Of a stretch of 64,000 nt of DNA, positions 49,382-57,665 are shown in pieces. The stretch spans positions 310,001 through 374,000 of the forward strand of contig NZ_CP015986.1 in assembly GCF_001658005.1 (NCBI RefSeq). The letters are read 5' to 3'. This DNA is from Sphingobium sp. EP60837. Its GTDB lineage: Bacteria > Pseudomonadota > Alphaproteobacteria > Sphingomonadales > Sphingomonadaceae. Positions within the stretch are counted from its first letter, which is position 1, and each line of letters begins with the position of its first letter. Under the pieces are notes generated by a model that worked only from the letters and a program-made list of their open reading frames with translations, searched no databases and had not been told where the DNA came from. A program made the translations under genes and the position numbers.

Positions 49382-50191
49382 CTACTGCGCCGCTTTTGCT
49401 GCAGCCTTGGCCGCCGCTCGAGCCCTGAATTTTTCCCGCGCGCGTGGTACTTCCTCGCCCGCCTGACAGCTGTGGCAATAAACCAGCTCCAGCGCATGGG
49501 TTGCCGCCAGATCACCGCTCTCGGCCTGATTGAACAACCGCTTCGTCAGTTCGACCGCGTGACGGTTACCGCTGCCGATCGTCTCCCCCAGCGCCAGCGC
49601 TTCGCCAACCGCCGTGCCCGGCGTCACCAAGCGGCTGACAAGCCCAAGCGCCAATGCTTCGCCAGCATCCAGCGTTCGCCCGGAAAAGATGATCTCCGCC
49701 GCTCTTGCCCGCCCAAGCTGGCGCATCAAAAACCACGCCGCACCGCCATCGGGGACCAGCCCGAACTCCAGGAACGGCGCACCAAATCGCGCATTTTCCG
49801 CCGCGAAGATCATGTCGCAGGCCATGGCAAGGCTCCACGATACGCCGAAGGCGCCGCCCTCTACGGCCGCGACGGTGGGGATCGGCAAAGCCCGAACCCG
49901 GCTTATGATCCGCTGCCCCATCTCCAGACGCGCGGCCAGCGCCAGCGCGCCCTCACCGCGCGCGGGAGGCAGCTTCACATCACCGCCGTTGCTGAAATAT
50001 CCCTCCGCCCCGCTGATGATCAGCATCCGCGCAGGCGTCGCATTTTCCAGGGCGTCGAGCGCCCCGGAAAACTGCTCCCACATGGCGAAGGAAACGGTAT
50101 TCTTCGCGCGCGGCCGATTGAGGATGATGTGCGCCACACCCCTGTCGTTCAGTTCGAACAGCAATTCGGGGGCATCGCTCACCGCGTTCAT
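49382..50191 (-). CDS. Enoyl-CoA hydratase/isomerase family protein (first)
   Basis: 269 aa crotonase fold. The first catalytic Glu position is replaced (GGAFGVSWSLAMACDM), and the second region reads FLEFGLVPDGGAAWFLMRQLG, with the Asp of VPD as in PaaG-type isomerases. A double-bond isomerase or unusual hydratase is more likely than a classical hydratase. The C-terminus carries an Ala/Lys-rich tail after an RAREKFRARAAAK region. It has an operator-like palindrome 77 bp upstream. Confidence 0.85.
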   Translation of the reverse strand: MNAVSDAPELLFELNDRGVAHIILNRPRAKNTVSFAMWEQFSGALDALENATPARMLIISGAEGYFSNGGDVKLPPARGEGALALAARLEMGQRIISRVRALPIPTVAAVEGGAFGVSWSLAMACDMIFAAENARFGAPFLEFGLVPDGGAAWFLMRQLGRARAAEIIFSGRTLDAGEALALGLVSRLVTPGTAVGEALALGETIGSGNRHAVELTKRLFNQAESGDLAATHALELVYCHSCQAGEEVPRAREKFRARAAAKAAAKAAQ

Positions 50192-50267
50192 CCTTCGCTC
50201 TCCATTCCGCGCATCTTTTCGGGGCGCGGAAACTGCCTAACCGACCCGCGCCTCCTCATCAAGTAAA

Positions 50268-50285
50268 ATTGCATCTATGTGCAAA
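50268..50285. promoter_or_regulatory. TetR 2 operator-like palindrome, site A
   Basis: ATTGCATCTATGTGCAAA; arms TTGCA/TGCAA with a 6 nt spacer. It lies 77 bp upstream of the hydratase/flavin reductase unit and just past the TetR 2 stop codon. One of three sites that share the pattern TTTGCAC-N5-TGCAAT on one strand. Confidence 0.65.
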
Positions 50286-50286
50286 T

Positions 50287-51021
50287 TCACGCTGCAATGG
50301 CCTTGCTACGCTGGGGCGCGGGCAGCGCATCGATTCCGCGTTCGGCAATGTCCTTGATCAGCGTCTCGACCTCCTTGCGCGCGTTACCCTTCAACGCGCC
50401 GAGCACGCAGATCAGATAACTGCTGACCAGCCTAACGATCACCTCGTCATCGGGGATTCGGCCCTGCGCCCAGTCATTGATCGTCGCATATTCGAAACGC
50501 ACCAGATCATCGACCAGCTTGTCCACCTCCACCCAGGGCTGCAGCTGCTTCTTCGCCTCCAGCACCTCTATCCACTGGCGGTTATGGTGGATCGCGGGCG
50601 AGTGCATCGCCGTCCAGATGTCATGGTCAACGTCGGAACTGAAATAGAGCGCCATGATCGCTTTGATATAGTTGCGGATTTTCCGATTGCGCTGGACGAC
50701 GGAAACCATGCGCTCCAGATTGTGCTGCATCGTTCCAGGCGCGCTCGAATAAGGGATCTTGCCAACATATTCGTCGAAATATTCCTGGATCGCCGATGCG
50801 ATCATCCGCTCGCGGGTCTGGAAGGCGTTGTAGAGGGTCCGCTTGGCGACCCCGGCACGCTGCCCGATCTCGTTCATGCTAAGCGCGGCGATGCCCTGTT
50901 CAGCGATTACCTTGCGGGTCTCTTCCAGTATCCGCTTGCGCCGTTCGATGATCGCGGGGCTGGAATAGGTTTGCGGCCGATCGCCCACATCCTTCAGCAC
51001 CGGCTTGTCCTTGGTCGTCAA
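50287..51021 (-). CDS. TetR-family transcriptional regulator 2
   Basis: 244 aa. The helix-turn-helix is clear near residues 30-75 (RKVIAEQGIAALSMNEIGQRAGVAKRTLYNAFQTRERMI). The ligand domain (NRQWIEVLEAKKQLQPWVE) is not assignable. The start is TTG at 51021, with no better codon near. A palindrome of the shared type lies 54 bp upstream, so autoregulation is likely, and the same motif is found before two other units nearby. Confidence 0.88.
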   Translation of the reverse strand: MTTKDKPVLKDVGDRPQTYSSPAIIERRKRILEETRKVIAEQGIAALSMNEIGQRAGVAKRTLYNAFQTRERMIASAIQEYFDEYVGKIPYSSAPGTMQHNLERMVSVVQRNRKIRNYIKAIMALYFSSDVDHDIWTAMHSPAIHHNRQWIEVLEAKKQLQPWVEVDKLVDDLVRFEYATINDWAQGRIPDDEVIVRLVSSYLICVLGALKGNARKEVETLIKDIAERGIDALPAPQRSKAIAA

Positions 51022-51074
51022 AATGCGTCGTCCTCATTATCTCGCCAATTCATGCGGACGCTCATAATAGCGAC

Positions 51075-51092
51075 AATGCATGAACGTGCAAA
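51075..51092. promoter_or_regulatory. TetR 2 operator-like palindrome, site B
   Basis: AATGCATGAACGTGCAAA, same layout as sites A and C. It lies 54 bp upstream of the TetR 2 start codon, the expected place for autorepression. Confidence 0.6.
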
Positions 51093-51199
51093 TTTCCCGG
51101 TGAGCGACTGCTTACCTTGACAAAGAAGCCCCGCTCCGCCGCCAGGCGAAGCGGGGCCATCGGCTGCCCGCAGGGAGGTCGGGCAGGCCAGGGGAAACA

Positions 51200-53254
51200 T
51201 CATTTGGCCTGCTGGGCGCTTTCTCGCGCCCGCTGACGAATAAAGTGGCGCAGCCCTTCCAACTCGGCGTCGGTCAACTGAGCGAATGAACCCATGCCCC
51301 GCGCCATCAGCGCTCCGTCTCGCACCACAGAGGTGAAGGTTTCCGCATCCATGGGAACCGCCGACTTGCGCAGGTCAGGCGCCGCACCGCCAGCCATCAT
51401 CCCCGAACCATGGCAGATGACGCAGGAGCTGTTATAAATGCCAGCTCCGACCTTTGCCTTGCCCGGGTCGATGACGAACGCAGGATCATCCTGGATCGGC
51501 TCGTCCACGGGTTCGAAAGCGGGCAATTTCTTGACGCCGCCGATGGCGAAGGTCAGCAACCGCCGCTGCTGCTGGCGATAGTCCCAGTTGGGCGAGTTGG
51601 GGAAACTGCTGCGAAATCCGGTGATTACGCTCACATATTGCTTCCCACCGACAGTATAGCTGATCGGCGCCGCCAGCATCCCGTTCTGCACCGGATAGGA
51701 CCACAGCTTGCGCCCGTTCGCGGTCGAATAGGCGTTGAGGTTGCCGTCATTGGTGCCTTGGAAGATCAGCCCGCCGCCCGTCGCCAGCGTTCCGCCGTTG
51801 AACACGCCGGGTTGCGGCACTGACCAGGCGATCTTATTGTTCGCAACGTCGAAGGCGACCAGCTTGCTCGATGCGGTCGGCGGCACGAGATTGGCGGGAG
51901 GAGCCCCAAGGCCGGTATTGACGAACATGCCGGGCTTATACTGCCACTCCTTGACGTTCGGCGGATCGACAAACACGCGCCCGCCTTCCATCACCGGGAT
52001 GTAGCTCAGCCCCGTCTTGGGGCTGAACGACATGGCCTGCACGCCGTGCGCCCCATTGGGGAAGGGGTACATGAGGAAAGGCTTGCCCCCTGGATATTGG
52101 GCTTCCGGATTGATTTCCGGCCGTCCCGTCACAGGATCGATCCGCTTCGCCCAGTTCTGCTTGGCGAACTCTCCTGCGGAGATCAGCTTCCCATTCTGTC
52201 GGTCGATGACATAGAAAAAGCCATTTTTAGGCGCATGGATCAACACGGACCGCTGCTTGCCGCCGATCATCATGTCGGCCAGTTCGATGTCCATCGCATT
52301 GTTGAAGTCATGGCTGTTTTCCGGGTTCACCTGATAATGCCAGACATATTCCCCGGTCTTGGCATTCAGCGCCACGATCGAAGAAAGATAGAGATTATCC
52401 CCACCGCCCGGGCTGCGGATCTTCTGATTCCACGGCCAGCCATTGCCGGTGCCGAGATAAATGCGATCATATTTCGCATCATAAGCCATGGCGTGCCAGA
52501 CAGTCCCACCGCCGCCGAACTTCCACCATTCGCCGGTCCAAGTCTTGGCGGCCGCCTCCATCGCCTTGTTTTCGAAACCCTTAGCCGGATCGCCGGGCAC
52601 GACATACCAGCGCCACGCCTTCTTGCCCGTCTTGATGTCATAAGCCGTCACATAGCCGCGTGTCGGGCTATAATCCGCGCCGCCAAAGCCGACGACTACC
52701 TTGTCCCCCGCTACCCATGGCGGACCTGTGATATAGCCGTTCTCCGCTTCATCCAGCGTCTTGGCCGACCAGAGCGGTTTCCCCGTCTTCGCATCGACGG
52801 CGACCAATCGCCCTTCACGCGTGGCGGTGAATAGCACGCCATCCTTATAGGCGATGCCCCGCGTGCCCCAGCCTGCGCGGAGCCGCCACTTAGCCTCTGG
52901 CTGGCTCGCCACGTCGGGATCATATTGCCACAGCAGTTTGCCGGTCCGCGCATCCACCGCATGAATGACGCTAAGCCCCGCCGCGAAATAGACGACGCCG
53001 TTGACCGCGATCGGCTGAGTATAGCTGTCGAAGGTGTCGATGTCGTAGGATGACACCAGCCCGAGCTTTCCGACATTCTGCTCAGTGATTTCCTGCAGCG
53101 GGCTGTAATGCTGCTCCTTGTCATCACCGCCATAGGTCGACCAGTTGACCGTAGCCGCTGCTGGAGCCGCGCTTTGCGCCGAATATGAGGAGATGCCCTC
53201 GGCCAGCGCCAGAATCGCAGCGCCAGCCACCAGAGCGGAAACTCTTCCCTTCAT
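51200..53254 (-). CDS. PQQ-dependent quinohemoprotein dehydrogenase, secreted (second)
   Basis: 684 aa from the ATG at 53254, with a signal peptide MKGRVSALVAGAAILALAEGISSYSAQSA. Close paralogue of the lipoprotein at 36685: metal region GGGGTVWHAMAYDA and GTGNGWPWN, catalytic region NSHDFNNAMDIEL, C-terminal cytochrome c with CVICH near 600. It also lacks the vicinal Cys pair (RLRAGWGTRGIAY). Unlike its paralogue it has no lipobox, so it should be soluble in the periplasm. In-frame codons further upstream run into operator site C, so the downstream ATG (with AGGA before it) is preferred. Confidence 0.9.
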   Translation of the reverse strand: MKGRVSALVAGAAILALAEGISSYSAQSAAPAAATVNWSTYGGDDKEQHYSPLQEITEQNVGKLGLVSSYDIDTFDSYTQPIAVNGVVYFAAGLSVIHAVDARTGKLLWQYDPDVASQPEAKWRLRAGWGTRGIAYKDGVLFTATREGRLVAVDAKTGKPLWSAKTLDEAENGYITGPPWVAGDKVVVGFGGADYSPTRGYVTAYDIKTGKKAWRWYVVPGDPAKGFENKAMEAAAKTWTGEWWKFGGGGTVWHAMAYDAKYDRIYLGTGNGWPWNQKIRSPGGGDNLYLSSIVALNAKTGEYVWHYQVNPENSHDFNNAMDIELADMMIGGKQRSVLIHAPKNGFFYVIDRQNGKLISAGEFAKQNWAKRIDPVTGRPEINPEAQYPGGKPFLMYPFPNGAHGVQAMSFSPKTGLSYIPVMEGGRVFVDPPNVKEWQYKPGMFVNTGLGAPPANLVPPTASSKLVAFDVANNKIAWSVPQPGVFNGGTLATGGGLIFQGTNDGNLNAYSTANGRKLWSYPVQNGMLAAPISYTVGGKQYVSVITGFRSSFPNSPNWDYRQQQRRLLTFAIGGVKKLPAFEPVDEPIQDDPAFVIDPGKAKVGAGIYNSSCVICHGSGMMAGGAAPDLRKSAVPMDAETFTSVVRDGALMARGMGSFAQLTDAELEGLRHFIRQRARESAQQAK

Positions 53255-53297
53255 CGGTCCTATCCTTGTTTTCGCGCCCTCAAGGGTCGCATCTTTT

Positions 53298-53315
53298 ATT
53301 GCACCATCGTGCAAT
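53298..53315. promoter_or_regulatory. TetR 2 operator-like palindrome, site C
   Basis: ATTGCACCATCGTGCAAT, a perfect palindrome in its 6 bp arms. It lies 43 bp upstream of the PQQ dehydrogenase start and about 100 bp upstream of the divergent hydratase start, so it could control both. A related half-site ATTGCAC occurs at 53353-53359. Confidence 0.65.
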
Positions 53316-53412
53316 ATTTATGACTTGTCAAGCGACGGCAGATCATCATAATATTGCACCAAAGAACATATTTAGGAGAGGATCCCATGGGCAGGTCCAG
53401 TGGAGCCGTGCG

Positions 53413-54183
53413 ATGACCATTCGCGCCGCCAGGGATGGTCCCGTTGCCATCATCACGATCGACCAGCCCGGCCGGATGAACGCCTTCACCATGGAGATGC
53501 GCGAGCAGCTCTGGCGTCAGTTTGAAGATCTGGCGGAGGATGATGGAGTCCGCGCGATCATCCTGCGCGGGGAGGGCGAAAATTTCTGCGCAGGGGCAGA
53601 TACTGGCGATATGGGCGCGCAATCCACCGGGGCTTTCCTGCGCCGGATGCGCTGGCTGCACCGCATGATCCGTTCGATCACCGCCATTCGCAAGCCGGTG
53701 ATGGCCGCCGTGGACGGGGCCTGCGTAGGCGCGGGCTGGAGCATTGCGCTCGCCTGTGACTTCGTCCTTGCAACGCCGCGCGTTCGGTTCTGCCAGAGTT
53801 TCGGCCGCATCGGCTATGTTCCAGACGCCGCCGCGGTGTGGCAGCTCAGCCGCCTGATCGGCGTCATGCGCGCCAAGGAGATCGTCTATTCCAGCCGCAT
53901 GGTGGAGGCCGACGAAGCGCTGCGCCTCGGACTTCTACTCGACATCGTCCAACCTCAGGCCCTCATGGACGAAGCGCTGACTCTCGCCCGATCGCTCGCC
54001 GCAGGGGCCCCGCTGGCGATCGGCATGGCCAAGCGCCAGTTCGAGGCCGCCCATGCCCTCTCGCTCGATCAGTTTCTAGAGCTGGAATTCAACATGCAAC
54101 CTTTGATGGCCACGACGAGCGACCATCAGGAAGGGCTCTCCGCCGCCCGCGAAAAGCGGCCACCTCTCTTTGAGGGAAAGTAG
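53413..54183 (+). CDS. Enoyl-CoA hydratase/isomerase family protein (second)
   Basis: 256 aa crotonase fold from the ATG at 53413 (longer in-frame starts upstream would run through the divergent promoter). The first Glu is replaced (GACVGAGWSIALACDF) and the second region reads SFGRIGYVPDAAAVWQLSRLIG, again the VPD form of PaaG-type isomerases. Probably an isomerase or ring/double-bond handling enzyme. Followed 7 bp on by the DUF35 gene. Confidence 0.88.
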   Translation: MTIRAARDGPVAIITIDQPGRMNAFTMEMREQLWRQFEDLAEDDGVRAIILRGEGENFCAGADTGDMGAQSTGAFLRRMRWLHRMIRSITAIRKPVMAAVDGACVGAGWSIALACDFVLATPRVRFCQSFGRIGYVPDAAAVWQLSRLIGVMRAKEIVYSSRMVEADEALRLGLLLDIVQPQALMDEALTLARSLAAGAPLAIGMAKRQFEAAHALSLDQFLELEFNMQPLMATTSDHQEGLSAAREKRPPLFEGK

Positions 54184-54190
54184 CAGGACC

Positions 54191-54619
54191 ATGACCGCAA
54201 CCGCCACGACCCAGCGTCCCCTTCCCGTCCCCGATACGCTGTCCACCCCCTTCTGGGCAGCAGCGCGCGATCATGCGCTTCATATGCAAAGATGCGACAG
54301 CTGCGGCCATATGGCCTACCCGCCGGAGATCGCCTGCCGCGCCTGCGGGGGCGACCATCTCCACTTCGCGCCGGTATCGGGCCGCGCCACGCTCCACAGT
54401 TGGACAGTGCTGCATGAAGCACCGGCTCCGGGTTTCCGCGATCGCCTGCCGCTGATCCTGGCCGTCGTCGAGTTGGAGGAGCAGCCTGGGCTCCTCATGA
54501 GCACCAACCTTGTCGATGCAGATCCCGCCGCGCTTCGCATCGGCATGCCCCTGCGCGCTTGGTTCGAAAATATCACCGACCAGTGCGCACTTGTCCAGTT
54601 CCGCCCGGCGGGCCGCTGA
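54191..54619 (+). CDS. OB-fold DUF35 protein with intact zinc ribbon
   Basis: 142 aa from the ATG at 54191. A rubredoxin-like zinc ribbon with four cysteines (C35, C38, C49, C52 in RCDSCG and ACRACGG) precedes the OB domain. This is the complete form of the family, in contrast to the paralogue at 41980. The thiolase-like gene follows at 54623, so the pair should work as a complex. Confidence 0.88.
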   Translation: MTATATTQRPLPVPDTLSTPFWAAARDHALHMQRCDSCGHMAYPPEIACRACGGDHLHFAPVSGRATLHSWTVLHEAPAPGFRDRLPLILAVVELEEQPGLLMSTNLVDADPAALRIGMPLRAWFENITDQCALVQFRPAGR

Positions 54620-54622
54620 TCG

Positions 54623-55810
54623 ATGTGGGCGCATCGCAACAAGGTGGCGGTCGCTGGCGTCGGATACAGCAAGCTTGAGCGGCGCTCCGGCCGGACACTC
54701 GCGGCGCTGACGCTGGAGGCGTGCGACGCCGCTCTTGCCGACGCGGGGCTGTTACGCAGCGACCTGGATGGCATCGCCACATCGCCCTCCATGCCTCGCT
54801 ATGGCGGCAGGAAAGGCGTCGATGAAGGGATCGACATCGTCACCCCCTGGTATCTCGCTGACCTGCTGGGCGCTGCGGGCCGGGTCCAATGGATCGGCTC
54901 CACCAACGGCATGGTGACGCAGAGCCTGATCGACAGCGCTCTGGCGATCATCGCGGGACTTTGCGATCATGTCCTGGTCTATCGGTCTCTCCATGTGCCG
55001 GAGGGCCGCTATGTCAATTTCGACACGGCCCATGCCGTGGGGACTGACCAATATCTCGCCCCTTACGGCTTCAGCATGCCACCCGCATGGGCCGCAGTCG
55101 TACTGCGTCGCTATTTCGAGCTTCATGGCTATGACCGGCGCGACTTCGCCCATTATATCGCCGCCAACCGCGCCAATGCCCAGCGTAATCCCCACGCCTA
55201 TTGGCGCGGCAAGAGCCTATCCGAAGCGGACTATATCGACGCCCGCATGATCGCCGACCCGCTCTCCATCCTGGACTGCGACATACCCGTCGATGGCTGC
55301 TGCGCCCTCATCCTGACCTCTGCCGAGCGGGCACGCCACCTGCGCCAGCCGCCCGCCCTGCTTACAGGCTTCGCCGCGTCCGCCTATCAGGGCGCAAGTG
55401 GCACCCCGATGAACCTGGAAGACATGTGGAGCGGTGCGCGCGCTTTGGGCCGCCGGCTGTGGGACATGACGGGCCTCACCCCCGCCGATGTGGACACGGC
55501 TCAACTCTATGACGGCTTCAGCGTGCTGGTCCTCACCTGGCTGGAGGGCATGGGCTTCTGCCGCGATGGAGAGGGGCTGGGCTTGTTGCGTGACGGATAC
55601 GGCGATCTGGACGGCAAGCTGCCGATCAACACCGGCGGCGGAGCACTTGGGGAGGGTCGCCTGCACGGCATGACGCAGCTTGCCGAAGCGGTAGCGCAAG
55701 TCACTGACCGTGCAGGCGTTCGCCAAGTTCCCGGCGGCGCCTGCGCCCTCGCCACCATTTCCAACGGCCTGGCGAAATCGACCGCGTTCCTGTTCAGCCG
55801 AGACAGCTGA
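54623..55810 (+). CDS. Thiolase-like protein (second), Ltp2-related
   Basis: 395 aa. The thiolase Cys is absent (GSTNGMVTQSLIDSAL near 92) and the His motif reads YDGF with Tyr296, as in the paralogue at 40825. The place of the second tyrosine has Arg346 (GGALGEGRLHGM). It is therefore Ltp2-like but with one difference at the active site. It is paired with the DUF35 gene and overlaps the end of glgX by 17 bp tail to tail. Confidence 0.82.
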   Translation: MWAHRNKVAVAGVGYSKLERRSGRTLAALTLEACDAALADAGLLRSDLDGIATSPSMPRYGGRKGVDEGIDIVTPWYLADLLGAAGRVQWIGSTNGMVTQSLIDSALAIIAGLCDHVLVYRSLHVPEGRYVNFDTAHAVGTDQYLAPYGFSMPPAWAAVVLRRYFELHGYDRRDFAHYIAANRANAQRNPHAYWRGKSLSEADYIDARMIADPLSILDCDIPVDGCCALILTSAERARHLRQPPALLTGFAASAYQGASGTPMNLEDMWSGARALGRRLWDMTGLTPADVDTAQLYDGFSVLVLTWLEGMGFCRDGEGLGLLRDGYGDLDGKLPINTGGGALGEGRLHGMTQLAEAVAQVTDRAGVRQVPGGACALATISNGLAKSTAFLFSRDS

Positions 55811-57665
55811 CCGATCGCGCAGCCACTTCCAGATTCTCGCCCCCGACCCTGAACAGGCAGCTCTCGTCCGTCCCATTGATGCACAGAGTAAAGCCCGACT
55901 TGCGGTAACGCACCACCAGCCGCCTGCGCCGGGCTTCTTCCCATTGTACCGGACTGAGCGGCCGCCCCTCCTCGTCCAGCCATTCCACATCATCGTCGGT
56001 CAGCAATGCAGGATCAGCAAGCTCCGTCCGATAGGCCCGCAGCGCCGCCATGGTGAAGGCATGCTCCTCAATCTCTGCATCGCGTGCAGCCCAATCGACC
56101 CAGCCGATGGGATTGTCCTGCGCATAGGCATTGTTGTTCCCCTGCTGGCTACGGCCGAACTCGTCTCCCGCCGTCAGCATGATCGTCCCGCGCGAACAGA
56201 AGAGCGTGGACAGCAGAGCCTTGACGTCACGCCGCCGCGCGGCCGCGACAGCGGGATCATCGCTCACTCCCTCGACGCCGTTATTCCAGCTGAAATTCTC
56301 CCCATGGCCATCACGATTCCGCTCGCCATTGGCCTCATTATGCCGCTGCTCATAAGCGGTAAGATCGGCGAGGGTGAAACCATCATGCGCCGCGATGAAG
56401 TTGACGGTTCTGCTGCTGCCCTCACCGCCGAACAGGTCCGAAGAACCAGCCAGCCGCGTGGCAAGTGGCCCCAGCATCCCCGCATCCCCGCGCCAAAACC
56501 GCCGCACATCATCCCGATAGCGATCATTCCATTCGATCCACGGCTCGCCGAACCGCCCCAGCTGATAGCCGCCGGGCCCAATGTCCCATGGCTCCGCGAT
56601 CATCACCCGGTCGCTCAGCACTGGGTCGTCCCGCATTGCGCGCAACAATGGTGCATCCGGGTCGAAGCCTTGGGGCATCCTCCCCAGCGCGGGCGCCAGA
56701 TCGAAACGGAACCCATCCACTCCCGCCTCTGTCACGAAATAGCGCAGCGACGACAATATCATCTCCTGCATCACCGGATGATTGCAATCGATACTGTTGC
56801 CGGTGCCGGTGTCGTTGATCAGCCGCCCATCGCCTGCATGCCGGAACGCACCCCGCGCATCCAGGCCGCGCATCGACAGCGTCGGCCCCAGCGCATCGCT
56901 TTCCCCATCATGATTATAGACCATGTCCAGGATCACGCCGATCCCGGCCGCGTGCAGCGCCTCCACCGCCCGGCGCAGCTCCGCCATGCCGCCCGGAGCC
57001 AGTCGAGGGTCGAGCGCGAAAAAGCTCACCGGATTATAGCCCCAGGCGTTCCGAAGCCCCAGCGGCCCAAGATGCCGCTCATCGATCCAGGCGGTGATGG
57101 GCATCAATTCCACTGCGCTGACATGCAGCCGCCGCAGATGATCGATGATCGCGGGATGCCCAAGCGCCGCTACCGTCCCGCGCTGCGCCTCCGGCACATC
57201 GGGATGCAGCATCGTGAAACCGCGCACCTGCAATTCGTAAATCAGCCCGCCCCGCTGGAACATAGGCGGCGCTAGATCGACCTTGGGCAGCGGCTCCACC
57301 ACCACCCCCTTTGGCATCAACGCCGCCGTGTCGACCCCGTCCAATCGGGGCGCGGCAAGTCGCGGATCATAGACAAAGGGCCGATCGATCGCCCGCGCAT
57401 AGGGGTCCAGCAGCAGCTTGGCTGGGTCGAACCACAGACCTGCCCCCGGTTCATAAGGTCCGTCGGCGCGCAAGCCATAGCGCGCGCGCGCGCCGACGCC
57501 CGGCACATCGAGCGACCAACTTTCCTCACCATCCCGTTCCATGGCGATCCGGGTCTCGCGATCCCCGGCATCGAACAGGCACAGCCACAGTTGCGTAGCA
57601 TCAGGCGACCGTACCCGAAAATGCGTGCCGCGCTCGCCAGCCTGCGCGCCAAATGCTGCCGTCAC
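55794..57665 (-). CDS. glgX: Glycogen debranching enzyme
   Basis: 623 aa GH13 isoamylase-type enzyme, cleaving alpha-1,6 branches of phosphorylase-limit glycogen. An N-terminal carbohydrate-binding module 48-like domain is followed by the barrel with catalytic Asp in GFRFDLA, Glu in IAEPWD and Asp in AAHDGFT. Slightly shorter than many GlgX. The GTG start at 57665 overlaps the glgA stop. Last gene of the glycogen operon. Confidence 0.93.
   Translation of the reverse strand: MTAAFGAQAGERGTHFRVRSPDATQLWLCLFDAGDRETRIAMERDGEESWSLDVPGVGARARYGLRADGPYEPGAGLWFDPAKLLLDPYARAIDRPFVYDPRLAAPRLDGVDTAALMPKGVVVEPLPKVDLAPPMFQRGGLIYELQVRGFTMLHPDVPEAQRGTVAALGHPAIIDHLRRLHVSAVELMPITAWIDERHLGPLGLRNAWGYNPVSFFALDPRLAPGGMAELRRAVEALHAAGIGVILDMVYNHDGESDALGPTLSMRGLDARGAFRHAGDGRLINDTGTGNSIDCNHPVMQEMILSSLRYFVTEAGVDGFRFDLAPALGRMPQGFDPDAPLLRAMRDDPVLSDRVMIAEPWDIGPGGYQLGRFGEPWIEWNDRYRDDVRRFWRGDAGMLGPLATRLAGSSDLFGGEGSSRTVNFIAAHDGFTLADLTAYEQRHNEANGERNRDGHGENFSWNNGVEGVSDDPAVAAARRRDVKALLSTLFCSRGTIMLTAGDEFGRSQQGNNNAYAQDNPIGWVDWAARDAEIEEHAFTMAALRAYRTELADPALLTDDDVEWLDEEGRPLSPVQWEEARRRRLVVRYRKSGFTLCINGTDESCLFRVGGENLEVAARSVSCLG

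Noticed and set aside
27997..55810. Island as a recently acquired genomic island or prophage
   Set aside because: No integrase, transposase or direct repeats were seen, and codon style looks like that of the flanks, although tRNA-Lys lies at the left boundary.
55710..57275. A 521-codon open frame antisense to glgX
   Set aside because: Proline/arginine-rich shadow of glgX with no motif; glgX has complete catalytic motifs.
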